This document shows, in pieces, positions 1 to 7,274 of a stretch of DNA of 18,247 nucleotides. Source of the DNA: H111-94 sp034436045. Its GTDB lineage: Bacteria > Chloroflexota > Ktedonobacteria > Ktedonobacterales > Ktedonobacteraceae. The translations under genes were made by a program, and so were the position numbers. The notes under the pieces were generated by a model. That model saw only the letters and a program-made list of their open reading frames with translations, was not told the origin of the DNA and did not search any database. Where the stretch lies: contig DAOTVZ010000295.1 in NCBI GenBank assembly GCA_034436045.1, forward strand, positions 1 through 18,247, written 5' to 3'. Each line of letters opens with the position of its first letter. The stretch's first letter is position 1.

Positions 1-209
1 CCGCCGTAGCGATCAAACCTGCTACGACTGTCCAGAGCAAAGTGACTGCAACCGATACCACGCCTGCCACAGAACAAAGCGACGACCTGACCTGGGTCTC
101 CTGGTTGGGCGTCACGCTTGCCACCATCGGCGTCTTCCTGATGGGCACCGTACTGCCGTTCTGGCTGGTCAATGTCGCCCAGCAAGCCGCGCAGACGATG
201 TTACGGTAA
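1..209 (+). CDS. 3' end of a membrane-protein gene, possibly nuoN (partial)
   Basis: An open frame enters from the left edge (codons from position 3) and ends at TAA 207-209, giving about 68 C-terminal residues with no internal stop. They comprise a Thr/Ser/Asp-rich linker, then one hydrophobic helix (about WVSWLGVTLATIGVFLMG) and a short tail ending VAQQAAQTMLR. A last membrane helix followed by a short 'AQxAA' tail resembles the C-terminus of NADH-quinone oxidoreductase subunit N, a proton-pumping antiporter-like subunit of complex I. The fragment is too short to prove this, and any polytopic membrane protein could end this way. The start and catalytic parts lie outside the window. Coding status is likely; the family assignment is a guess. 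Confidence 0.45.
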   Translation, partial: AVAIKPATTVQSKVTATDTTPATEQSDDLTWVSWLGVTLATIGVFLMGTVLPFWLVNVAQQAAQTMLR

Positions 210-232
210 CGAATTGACAACGGAAGCAGAAA

Positions 233-328
233 CAGGGTGACAGCCAGGGCCGCCTGTATCCCATACACGGCAATCCTTGCGAAGTTTTGCAAACGTGTAG
301 GGTACGGGCGACTCTGGCTGTCACCCTG
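233..328. repeat. 96-bp imperfect fold-back (palindromic) repeat upstream of the S9 peptidase
   Basis: The outer arms 233-247 (CAGGGTGACAGCCAG) and 314-328 (CTGGCTGTCACCCTG) are perfectly complementary over 15 bp. Pairing continues inward with small bulges: CGCC/T/GTA..CCC..TACACG around 250-269 against CGTGTAGGGTACGGGCG around 295-310. The innermost part holds TTGC/GCAA segments. Nearly the whole 96 bp can therefore fold into one long hairpin. It lies between the left-edge gene and the peptidase and could terminate the upstream transcript. The GGGCGAC motif in the right arm recurs in the hairpins at 10330-10383 and 17819-17839. Confidence 0.75.
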
Positions 329-352
329 CTTATAATGGAAGGAGATACTGTT

Positions 353-2287
353 ATGTCAACACCAGCGATAGCACCGTATGGCTCGTGGCAATCACCGATC
401 ACGTCGGCGTTGATTGTTGCGGATGCCATTCGCCTACTTGAGATCGCCCTCGACGGTGAGGATACCTATTGGAGCGAGAGCCGTCCTAAAGAGAACGGGC
501 GCACTGCCATTGTGCGTCGCACGGCCAGTGGGCAAACAACGGATATGACACCCATGCCCTTTAATGCGCGCACGCGCGTGCATGAATATGGCGGCGGCGA
601 TTTTGTGGTCAGCAAGGGCGTGATCTACGCCTCGAATTTTGTGGATCAGCGCGTCTATCGCCTCACGGTGGGAGCCGAGCCAACACCAATTACGCCGGAG
701 AGCGCATTCCGCTATGCCGACTATATCATGGATGAGCGTCGGCAACGCCTGATCTGTGTACGCGAGGACCACACGCACTCATCGCAGAACGCGGAGAACA
801 CGCTTGTCAGCCTCTCGCTAACAGAAAATCCAGGCGGCGGCACAATCCTGGTCTCTGGCAACGACTTCTATTCCACGCCGTGCCTCAGTCCCGATGGCAC
901 ACGGCTGGCCTGGCTGACCTGGAACCACCCCAACATGCCCTGGGACGGCACCGAATTGTGGATTGCCGAGGTTGACAACGAGGGCGCGCTGCATGATGCC
1001 CAGAAGGTTGCGGGAGGCCTCGATGAGTCGATTTTTCAGCCGTCATGGTCGCCCGACGGCACGCTACATTTCATCTCCGACCGCACCGGTTGGTGGAATC
1101 TCTATCGCGTGCGCAACGGGCAGATAGAGGCGCTCTGTCCGAGGAACGCGGAATTTGGCGTGCCGCAGTGGGTCTTCAACCAATCTACCTACGGTTTCAC
1201 CTCGGCAGAAGAGATCATCTGCTCGTATACGGAAAAAGGGGGCCATTTGGCACGCCTGAACACCACGAATGGGGAACTGACCCCTTTTGATCTGCCTTAT
1301 ACGACCATAGGGCAGGTACGGGTCGATGCCAATCGTGTTGTCTTCCTGGGTGCCTCACCAACTATTCCGCCCTCTGTTGTGCAATTAGACCTGGCAACGG
1401 GGCAGACCAGTGTGTTTCAAATCGCAAGTAAAGTGCAACTCGAGCCGACCTATCTCTCTATCCCGGAAGAAATAGAGTTTCCTACTGAGCATGGCCTGAC
1501 GGCGCATGCACTCTACTATGCGCCACGCAATCCTGATTATGTCGCCCCAGAAGGTGAAAAGCCGCCCTTGCTTGTGATGAGCCACGGTGGGCCAACATCA
1601 TCCACCAGCAGTGCCTTCAATTTGCAAATCCAATACTGGACGAGTCGAGGTATCGCCGTGTTAGACGTCAATTACGGCGGCAGCACGGGCTATGGCCGCG
1701 CCTACCGCGACCGCCTCAAGGGGCAGTGGGGCATTGTCGATATTGATGATTGCGTGAATGGCGCTAAATACCTGGTGCAGCGCGGGCTGGTCGATGGCAA
1801 CCGTCTTGCCATCCGGGGGGGCAGTGCAGGTGGCTATACCACGCTGGGTGTGCTGACCTTCCGCGATGAATTCAAAGTCGGGGCCAGCTACTTCGGTGTC
1901 GGCGACCTGGAAGGACTGGTCAAAGATACACACAAGTTCGAGTCACGCTACCTGGACGGTCTGATCGGCCCTTATCCACAGCGTATTGATCTCTATCATC
2001 AACGCTCACCAATCTATCATATCGAACGTCTCTCACGTCCCGTAATCTTTTTCCAGGGCCTGGAAGACAAGATTGTGCCTCCTAACCAGGCCGAGAGCAT
2101 GGTCGAAGCCTTGCGCAAAAAGGGCGTTCCAGTTGCCTACGTGGCTTACGAGGGCGAAGGACATGGCTTCCGCCGTGCCGAAAACATCAAACATTCGTTA
2201 GAGAGCGAATTCTACTTCTATTCCAAAATTCTTGGTTTCCCTCTGGCGGACAAGATAGAACCGGTGGAGATAGAAAATATGGCATAA
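353..2287 (+). CDS. S9-family prolyl oligopeptidase / acylaminoacyl peptidase
   Basis: A 644-residue serine peptidase of clan SC, family S9 (dipeptidyl aminopeptidase / acylaminoacyl-peptidase type), predicted to cleave short peptides in the cytoplasm. The N-terminal ~380 residues carry repeated WSPDG / LSPDG-like strands typical of the beta-propeller that gates access. The C-terminal alpha/beta-hydrolase domain begins near the oxyanion motif SHGGPT. The catalytic triad is readable: S491 in GGSAGG, D572 in GLEDKIVPP and H604 in GEGHGF. No signal peptide is seen. I chose ATG 353 because GGAAGGAG lies 8 nt upstream; in-frame ATG 335 and TTG-type starts further up lack a ribosome site. TATAAT at 331-336 resembles a -10 box, but it has no -35 and would leave only a ~10-nt leader. 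The stop codon lies inside a large inverted repeat. The S9 family is confident; the substrate is unknown. Confidence 0.95.
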   Translation: MSTPAIAPYGSWQSPITSALIVADAIRLLEIALDGEDTYWSESRPKENGRTAIVRRTASGQTTDMTPMPFNARTRVHEYGGGDFVVSKGVIYASNFVDQRVYRLTVGAEPTPITPESAFRYADYIMDERRQRLICVREDHTHSSQNAENTLVSLSLTENPGGGTILVSGNDFYSTPCLSPDGTRLAWLTWNHPNMPWDGTELWIAEVDNEGALHDAQKVAGGLDESIFQPSWSPDGTLHFISDRTGWWNLYRVRNGQIEALCPRNAEFGVPQWVFNQSTYGFTSAEEIICSYTEKGGHLARLNTTNGELTPFDLPYTTIGQVRVDANRVVFLGASPTIPPSVVQLDLATGQTSVFQIASKVQLEPTYLSIPEEIEFPTEHGLTAHALYYAPRNPDYVAPEGEKPPLLVMSHGGPTSSTSSAFNLQIQYWTSRGIAVLDVNYGGSTGYGRAYRDRLKGQWGIVDIDDCVNGAKYLVQRGLVDGNRLAIRGGSAGGYTTLGVLTFRDEFKVGASYFGVGDLEGLVKDTHKFESRYLDGLIGPYPQRIDLYHQRSPIYHIERLSRPVIFFQGLEDKIVPPNQAESMVEALRKKGVPVAYVAYEGEGHGFRRAENIKHSLESEFYFYSKILGFPLADKIEPVEIENMA

Positions 2288-2346
2288 GATCGGGGCCAGG
2301 ATATCATTCATATCATGATATCCTGGCCCCGATCTTATGCCATATT
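2276..2346. repeat. Perfect 32-bp-arm inverted repeat, candidate bidirectional terminator
   Basis: Arms 2276-2307 and 2315-2346 are perfectly complementary over 32 bp and separated by a 7-nt loop (2308-2314). The left arm contains the last four codons of the peptidase gene, including its TAA; the right arm ends 11 bp before the stop of the convergent Rpn-like gene. A hairpin between two convergent stops could terminate both transcripts. However, the arms are much longer than a normal terminator and no T-run follows on either side. Duplication of the gene end into an inverted copy is the simplest reading of its origin. Confidence 0.85.
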
Positions 2347-2357
2347 CCTCATACTAT

Positions 2358-3293
2358 CTATGACATAGCTTGCACAAGTGCCCTGTGTGCCTCTTCCTCA
2401 TTCTGAGCATCAATGATTGCATCGATAAGTTGCTGCAATTGAGTCAGATCGCTGGTAGATTGACCCACCTGCTCAGCCTGGGTTGCCAGCGCCGGAAAGC
2501 GTTTGCTCGTCGTATGCACCAGCATTTCACGTAGCGTCTCTCTTTTCCCTTCCAACTGTCCCTCAGCCCGTCCCTCAGCCCGTCCCTCAGCCCGTCCCTC
2601 TGCACGCCCCTCTTTTCTAGCTTTTTTACGAGCCTCCCGCACCATCTCCCGGTAGGCCCAGGATTCTTGTAAAATGTCTTTGAGCATGGCAAACCTCCTT
2701 CTGAGCCATTCCTTGTCAGCTTTGTCGTCGAAAGCCAGCGCCGCACAGGTATAAGCCATTGACAATAGATCAGTTCTGTCTGCCTCCTGCAAGCGTTCCA
2801 GCATTTCCTCCACCACTTCTCGCCGATTGCCACCTTTCGTTAAGGGCAGCAGAGGCAGTAAGCTTTCCAGTCCCGGTTTCAAGAGATCTTCTTGTGACTT
2901 TTCCCATAGCTTGATGTTTTTGAAATGAAAGACGTGTGTCTTTTCCCCCGTGGGAAATCTTTTGATATAGGGCGGCTCGACAATAGTGCCTCCTGGTTTT
3001 AAGTATATAACAAAGGAGTACACAGGGCAATTGTACGTATTATCGGCCCAGATATTATACTGCCAGAGCCGTTTCGCCATATCTTTGTCGCGCTTACGCT
3101 GAAACTCAATGTGCAGTATCGCCACTATTCCAAATAGTAGCACTTTAAGCAATAGATCAGCGTAAATTGTCTTCTGCTGTTTGAGTTCCTTATCCAATCG
3201 CTCGATGAAGTGAGCTTCAGGAAGTAAGAAGGCGATAAACCGTTGGGGATTCTCGCCAATCAAGGTTTTTGTCAAATCATCCCATTGACCCAT
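2358..3293 (-). CDS. Rpn-like PD-(D/E)XK nuclease-family protein with EGRA-repeat tail
   Basis: A 311-residue protein of the Rpn/YhgA-like 'transposase' family, which has a PD-(D/E)XK nuclease fold. Relatives such as E. coli RpnA promote recombination in a RecA-independent way. The core motif is present: D46 in YADLLLK, then E63 and Q65 in HIEFQ, followed by the typical DMAKRLWQYN helix. The middle is helical and leucine-rich, with no membrane segment. Residues about 228-247 are a tandem EGRA/EGQL tract encoded by a 12-bp DNA repeat, a common hypervariable feature of this family. The C-terminus is helical and Gln/Glu-rich. ATG 3293 has GGAGGT 8 nt upstream. It is convergent with the peptidase and divergent from the MaoC-like gene. 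These genes are often multicopy and mobile, but no terminal repeats or target duplications flank this one. Activity in vivo is unknown. Confidence 0.85.
   Translation of the reverse strand: MGQWDDLTKTLIGENPQRFIAFLLPEAHFIERLDKELKQQKTIYADLLLKVLLFGIVAILHIEFQRKRDKDMAKRLWQYNIWADNTYNCPVYSFVIYLKPGGTIVEPPYIKRFPTGEKTHVFHFKNIKLWEKSQEDLLKPGLESLLPLLPLTKGGNRREVVEEMLERLQEADRTDLLSMAYTCAALAFDDKADKEWLRRRFAMLKDILQESWAYREMVREARKKARKEGRAEGRAEGRAEGRAEGQLEGKRETLREMLVHTTSKRFPALATQAEQVGQSTSDLTQLQQLIDAIIDAQNEEEAHRALVQAMS
2561..2608 (-). repeat. 12-bp tandem repeat encoding EGRA units
   Basis: Three identical 12-bp units (plus strand CCTCAGCCCGTC at 2561, 2573 and 2585) and a fourth diverged unit (2597-2608) encode four EGRA repeats in the Rpn-like protein. 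Copy-number change would stay in frame, so this tract can expand or contract without breaking the gene. Confidence 0.9.
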
Positions 3294-3412
3294 AATTCAT
3301 GACCTCCATAGGAAGATAATGGCACAGTTTATCATCTTTTAGTCACGTTGTCGATTCTTTTTCGATATTCTGAACAAACTGTAATCTTTCACGACGGAAA
3401 CCTCATGCAATG

Positions 3413-3421
3413 TGTTATAAT
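3413..3421 (+). promoter_or_regulatory. Extended -10 promoter for the MaoC-like gene
   Basis: TGTTATAAT is a perfect extended -10 (TGn + TATAAT, 3416-3421), with no convincing -35. It predicts a transcript start near 3428, about 48 nt before ATG 3476. The same TGTTATAAT string precedes the histidine kinase at 15526-15534, which supports real promoter use. The rest of 3294-3475 shows nothing else convincing. Confidence 0.55.
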
Positions 3422-3475
3422 GGAGAATACACCAGCATATTATTCTTTAGTCGGGCCAGTAAGGAGTTGTTCTAT

Positions 3476-3895
3476 ATGGTCATTGATAGCAGTCTCGTTG
3501 GTACTCAGTCCGAGCCACACACATTTCGCATTGAAGCCGAGGCGGTGCGCCGCTTTATTGAGGCGACCGGCGACCCGGCATTACAAAGCGGGATGCCCTC
3601 CGATTACGTCCCTCCCACCTTTCCTACGACATTTCGTGTACCAATCGCTGGTCTGAACCTTGATATGTCAAAGATGCAATTATTGCATGGAGAGCAATCT
3701 TATACCTATTATCGCCCTTTGTATGTTGGAGAAGAGATTACCTGCGTGGCGAGCATCAGCGAGATTCGACAGCGCCAGGGACGCAGCGGCCCTATGACAT
3801 TTATTGTACGCCAGATGGTTGGTACCGATAGCAATCAGCAACCGGTCTTTACATCAAGTAGTACAACGATTGTGCGTGTCAAGCAAGAACATTAG
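3476..3895 (+). CDS. MaoC / FAS1-like dehydratase N-terminal-domain protein
   Basis: A 139-residue single hotdog-fold domain resembling the N-terminal half of MaoC-type (R)-specific enoyl hydratases and the HadA/HadC subunits of mycobacterial fatty-acid dehydratases. Family-like landmarks are an early F-R-I-E-x-E-A-V-R-R-F region, GDPAL, a PPTFP turn, and the LLHGEQSYTYYRPLYVGEEI strand and helix. The catalytic D-x4-H hydratase motif of HadB/MaoC-C is not seen. Known relatives of this half pair with a catalytic subunit, and no such gene is in the window. ATG 3476 is chosen because AAGGAG sits 9 nt upstream; upstream in-frame ATG 3410 falls inside the predicted promoter. The stop overlaps the convergent Nudix stop by 4 bp. 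The physiological substrate is not determined by the sequence. Confidence 0.8.
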   Translation: MVIDSSLVGTQSEPHTFRIEAEAVRRFIEATGDPALQSGMPSDYVPPTFPTTFRVPIAGLNLDMSKMQLLHGEQSYTYYRPLYVGEEITCVASISEIRQRQGRSGPMTFIVRQMVGTDSNQQPVFTSSSTTIVRVKQEH

Positions 3896-4719
3896 CGTAG
3901 GAGTGCCAGGACATCCTCAAACCAGGCGGGACCGAACTTGAGCTGGCCGTAGAGCAGCAGGTTAGGTTCGCCTGTGGCTGAGATGTTACCATGGTGTTGC
4001 ACGATAAAGTCGCGCAGGCTGTCGGCGGTGATGAAGAGCGAGTGCAGGCGCTTGATCTCTCGATCCTCCGGTTCACGTGTGTGTACCTCGGCGAGCGTGA
4101 TGTGTAACTGCGTCAGGAAGACAAGTTCGCCGTGCGGCGTAGCCACATCGTATACTGCACCCAGGCAGCATTGTGCGCTGATGTCTGCCAACTGCACGCC
4201 GGTTTCCTCGCGCAGCTCGCGCTGGATGGCCCCGAAAGGATCGGGCCGCTGCCCCATGTCCAGATCACGCTCGAAAAAGCCGCCAATGACGTGATAGCGC
4301 CCCTCGTAGACATCCACGCCCTCGCGTTTGTCGAGCAGGATATGACCATCGCTGGTCTCCACCACCGAGCAGACGCTGAGCGGGTTGCTCAGTTCGGCGT
4401 GCGCGTGCTTATTGGCAAATTCCGGCACGCGCGTGGTGACGTATTCTTTGTAGCTGGTGTTGCCCAGCAGCAGAGAGAGTGTGCCGTCGGCGTGCGCGCC
4501 GACTTCGATCAGGCGAAAGAGGGGCGTGTCGAAGAGCATCCTGTGCCTGGCACGCGCCTCTATCAGCTTTTGTTCCCAAAGCGCATCCATCCAGGCTGCT
4601 GTCTCAGGAGATTCGGGCATGGTCAGGGCCGGATTATAGCTGATGACAAGCTGCTCAGGGCGGTAGAGGCCCTGAGCTAAGATTTCAAATTCCAGCATGT
4701 TGATCGCCGTTACTCCCAT
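3892..4719 (-). CDS. Nudix hydrolase with N-terminal extension
   Basis: 275 residues. The C-terminal half is a Nudix domain, which hydrolyses a nucleoside-diphosphate-linked substrate using divalent metal. The box spans about residues 146-176, with GGFFE at the front and a canonical RELREETGV core (R168, E169, E171, E172, G174). The loop between GG and REL is about 6 residues longer than in typical members (19 between them, against about 13), so the usual Gx5E spacing is not kept. The first ~115 residues are an unassigned domain. ATG 4719 overlaps the guaA stop (ATGGGAGTAA, 10 bp), which suggests translational coupling. No strong SD supports either 4719 or in-frame ATG 4698, so the start is uncertain by 7 codons. 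The substrate is unknown; a house-cleaning role next to GMP synthesis is only a guess. Confidence 0.88.
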   Translation of the reverse strand: MGVTAINMLEFEILAQGLYRPEQLVISYNPALTMPESPETAAWMDALWEQKLIEARARHRMLFDTPLFRLIEVGAHADGTLSLLLGNTSYKEYVTTRVPEFANKHAHAELSNPLSVCSVVETSDGHILLDKREGVDVYEGRYHVIGGFFERDLDMGQRPDPFGAIQRELREETGVQLADISAQCCLGAVYDVATPHGELVFLTQLHITLAEVHTREPEDREIKRLHSLFITADSLRDFIVQHHGNISATGEPNLLLYGQLKFGPAWFEDVLALLR

Positions 4720-6359
4720 TCAATCGTCGCAGGCGGCTTCGAGGTAATGTCATAGACCACACGATTGACGCCCGCAACCTCGTTGACAATCCGATTAGCA
4801 ATCCGCCCTAGTAGTTCGTAGGGCAGGCGTGCCCAGTCGGCGGTCATGAAATCGCCGGTCGTGACAGCACGCACAGCGACGACATTGGCATAGGTGCGCC
4901 CATCACCCATGACGCCCACGCTCTGGATCGGTGTTAGCACGGCAAACGCCTGACCGATCTCGCGGTAGAGGCCCGCGCTGCGCAGTTCCTCAATCACGAT
5001 GCTATCGGCGGCGCGCAGGGTGTCCAGTCGCTCCCTCGTCACCGCGCCAATAATGCGGATGGCCAGGCCGGGGCCAGGGAAGGGATGTCGCCAGACCCAT
5101 TCTGCGGGCAGACCAAGCGCCAGACCTATCTCACGCACCTCGTCCTTAAAGAGCATACGCAGTGGCTCAACCAGTTGGAATTGCATACGTTCGGGCAGAC
5201 CCCCGACGTTGTGGTGCGTTTTGATGCGCGTCGCGGTGGCGGCGGTGTCGTGGCTCGTGCTTTCGATGACATCGGGATAGAGCGTGCCTTGCGCCAGGAA
5301 CGCGATTGGGCCGCTCTGCTCCTCCAGTTTATGTGCCTCTTGTTCAAAGACGCGAATAAACTCTTCTCCGATGATCTTGCGCTTCTGCTCCGGGTCGATG
5401 ACATCGGCCAGTCGGTTCAGGAAGCGCTCACTGGCATCGACTACCACGAGCGGGATGTGCATATGGTTGGCAAACGTCTCTACCACCTGTTCACGTTCAC
5501 CCATGCGCAGGCAGCCTGTATCCACAAAAACGCAGGTGAGCCGGTCGCCGATAGCGCGGTGGATAAGCAGAGCCGCCACCGCCGAGTCCACGCCGCCGGA
5601 GAGGCCACAGATGACGCGCTCATTGCCGACGCGCTGGTGAATCTGCGCGACTGCTTCCTCAATCACCGCGCCGGGTGTCCAATCAGGAACGCAGCCGCAG
5701 ACGCGGAAGAGGAAGTTGCGGATAATATCTTTACCCTGGGGCGTGTGGGTGACTTCAGGATGAAACTGCAAACCGATCAGGCCCTGCTCGTTAGCTATCG
5801 CCGCTACTGGATTGCTTTCGGTGCGTGCCAGCACGTGAAAGCCTGTGGGCAATTGATCCACGCTATCGCCATGACTCATCCACACGGGCAGGCGCGGCGT
5901 CGTCATCGGCTCCGGCGCGTCCAGATGCTCGGTCTGCGCAGGCGAGATGCCGATGCCCTCAAAGATGCGAAAGCTCAGAGCGTCCTGCGCCTCGTGCGGC
6001 AGCAGTTCGATAGTGGCGGGGCCATACTCGCGTCGCCCATGCGAAAGCGCTACATGTCCACCAAGCTGCGAAGCCATCAATTGCATGCCATAGCAGATGC
6101 CCAGTATCGGCAGCCCACTCTTGAGGATAGCCGGGTCACACATGGGGGCATTATTATCATATACGCTAGAGGGGCCGCCGGAAAGAATAAAACCTTTAAT
6201 CTCTAAATGCTTATTTTGTCGTAACTGTTCAAGTGTAGTGTTTGCCGGTACAAGTTCGCTATAGACGTGGCACTCACGAATACGGCGCGTAATCAATCTA
6301 CTATATTGTGAACCATAATCTAATACAATGACCGCCTGTCGGCGCTCCGTAGCTTGCAT
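4710..6359 (-). CDS. guaA: GMP synthase (glutamine-hydrolysing)
   Basis: Converts XMP to GMP with ATP and glutamine-derived ammonia, the last step of guanine nucleotide synthesis, in the cytosol. The class I glutamine amidotransferase domain is complete: C89 in GICYGMQ, and H200 and E202 in FHPEVTHT. The ATP-pyrophosphatase P-loop SGGVDS is at 254-259, and the C-terminal dimerisation domain carries PFPGPGLAIRI and ends DITSKPPATIEWE. The start at ATG 6359 gives 549 residues, slightly over the usual ~515-525. The extra length lies mainly in a linker before the SHGDS segment. An AAGGAG lies 15 nt upstream, further than usual. The frame remains open up to ATG 6431, but that extra stretch reads through a hairpin and has no SD. 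It lies 85 bp after the SDR gene and overlaps the Nudix gene by 10 bp, consistent with one transcript. Confidence 0.97.
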   Translation of the reverse strand: MQATERRQAVIVLDYGSQYSRLITRRIRECHVYSELVPANTTLEQLRQNKHLEIKGFILSGGPSSVYDNNAPMCDPAILKSGLPILGICYGMQLMASQLGGHVALSHGRREYGPATIELLPHEAQDALSFRIFEGIGISPAQTEHLDAPEPMTTPRLPVWMSHGDSVDQLPTGFHVLARTESNPVAAIANEQGLIGLQFHPEVTHTPQGKDIIRNFLFRVCGCVPDWTPGAVIEEAVAQIHQRVGNERVICGLSGGVDSAVAALLIHRAIGDRLTCVFVDTGCLRMGEREQVVETFANHMHIPLVVVDASERFLNRLADVIDPEQKRKIIGEEFIRVFEQEAHKLEEQSGPIAFLAQGTLYPDVIESTSHDTAATATRIKTHHNVGGLPERMQFQLVEPLRMLFKDEVREIGLALGLPAEWVWRHPFPGPGLAIRIIGAVTRERLDTLRAADSIVIEELRSAGLYREIGQAFAVLTPIQSVGVMGDGRTYANVVAVRAVTTGDFMTADWARLPYELLGRIANRIVNEVAGVNRVVYDITSKPPATIEWE

Positions 6360-6393
6360 GGACTTTTTTCTGAACTCCTTTTTATATGCCGGA

Positions 6394-6426
6394 GTGGCAG
6401 GGCGAGCGCGAGGGTCGTCCTGCCAC
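6394..6426. repeat. Intergenic hairpin between SDR and guaA genes
   Basis: Arms 6394-6405 and 6415-6426 pair over 12 bp with one G-U, around a 9-nt loop. It lies in the 85-bp gap upstream of guaA, so it could act as a processing, attenuation or mRNA-stabilising hairpin. No T-run follows on the minus strand, so a simple terminator is unlikely. It matches the centre of the hairpin at 10330-10383 (see findings). Confidence 0.7.
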
Positions 6427-6444
6427 CTCATAGTATTTCTTTAC

Positions 6445-7206
6445 TTACGAACGCGGCCCTCCCGCGACGTAGATAATCTGTCCATTGACGAAACCGGCCT
6501 CTTCGGACGCCAGGAAGCAGATAACGTTGGCAACATCGCGCGGCTGTCCGACGCGGCGCACCGGAATGGTTTTCGATGCCTGCTCGATCACCGCGTCCGG
6601 GTCGAGGCCCTGGCGGCGTGCGGTCGCGCGGGTCATTTCGGTATCAATGAAGCCGGGTGCGACGGCGTTGGCGGTGATGCCAAACGGTCCCAGTTCGATG
6701 GCCAGCGTGCGCGTCAGACCCTGCAAGCCGGCCTTTGCCGACGAATAGTTGACCTGACCGCGATTGCCGAGGGCTGAAACCGAAGAGAGCGAAATAATGC
6801 GCCCGTAGCGTTGCTTGACCATATGCGCCTGCGCGGCACGGCTGCACAGGAATGCGCCTTTGAGATGTACGTTGATGACGGTATCCCAATCCTCATCCGA
6901 CATCTTAAAGATCAGATTATCACGCAGAACACCCGCGTTATTGACCAGGATATCCAGTTGACCAAAGTGGCTGGCCGTCTGGTCTATCGCGTCCTGCACC
7001 ATGGCAGCGTTCGAGACATCACACTTTATCGCCAGAGCTTGCGACCCCAGGCGCTCGATCTCAGCGGCTACACCTTTGCAGCTTTCAACATCGACATCCG
7101 CGAGCGCGACTCGTGCGCCTTCTTCTGCCAGACGCAGAGCGGTGGCGGCTCCAATGCCTCTACCGGCTCCTGTGACGAATGCAACACGTCCTTCTAATCG
7201 TCCCAA
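6445..7206 (-). CDS. FabG-like short-chain dehydrogenase/reductase
   Basis: A 253-residue classical SDR, an NAD(P)-dependent oxidoreductase closest in style to 3-oxoacyl-ACP reductase FabG. The cofactor motif TGAGRGIG is at 12-19 and NNAG at 89-92. The catalytic tetrad N112, S141, Y154 and K158 is intact. The C-terminus FVNGQIIYVAGG is family-typical. The start is an unusual TTG at 7206, chosen because AAGGAG lies 8 nt upstream and no ATG or GTG start gives the complete Rossmann strand. It sits 68 bp downstream of the hydroxyacid dehydrogenase gene and 85 bp before guaA. The neighbouring aldolase and dehydrogenase suggest a hydroxy-acid or sugar-acid substrate as an alternative to fatty-acid synthesis. 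The SDR call is secure; the substrate is open. Confidence 0.93.
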   Translation of the reverse strand: MGRLEGRVAFVTGAGRGIGAATALRLAEEGARVALADVDVESCKGVAAEIERLGSQALAIKCDVSNAAMVQDAIDQTASHFGQLDILVNNAGVLRDNLIFKMSDEDWDTVINVHLKGAFLCSRAAQAHMVKQRYGRIISLSSVSALGNRGQVNYSSAKAGLQGLTRTLAIELGPFGITANAVAPGFIDTEMTRATARRQGLDPDAVIEQASKTIPVRRVGQPRDVANVICFLASEEAGFVNGQIIYVAGGPRS

Positions 7207-7274
7207 GTGTTTTGCTCCTTACTGTGAACAGAAAAATGGCACCAGATGGTGGTACTTGAGTATATCACATAGCG

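Noticed and set aside
2444..2833. 129-residue alternate-frame ORF inside the Rpn-like gene
   Set aside because: It contains the shifted reading (LRDG repeats) of the same 12-bp repeat and has no recognisable domain; the main frame carries the family motifs.
2358..3293. Insertion sequence around the Rpn-like gene
   Set aside because: Despite the 'transposase' family label, no terminal inverted repeats or target-site duplications bracket the gene; the 2276-2346 inverted repeat lies on one side only.
5085..6206. 373-residue plus-strand ORF antisense to guaA
   Set aside because: It is a shadow of the GC-rich guaA coding frame; guaA is complete with all catalytic motifs on the other strand.
6360..6444. 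Purine riboswitch upstream of guaA
   Set aside because: The 85-bp gap holds only one simple hairpin; the three-way junction and conserved loops of a purine riboswitch are not seen.
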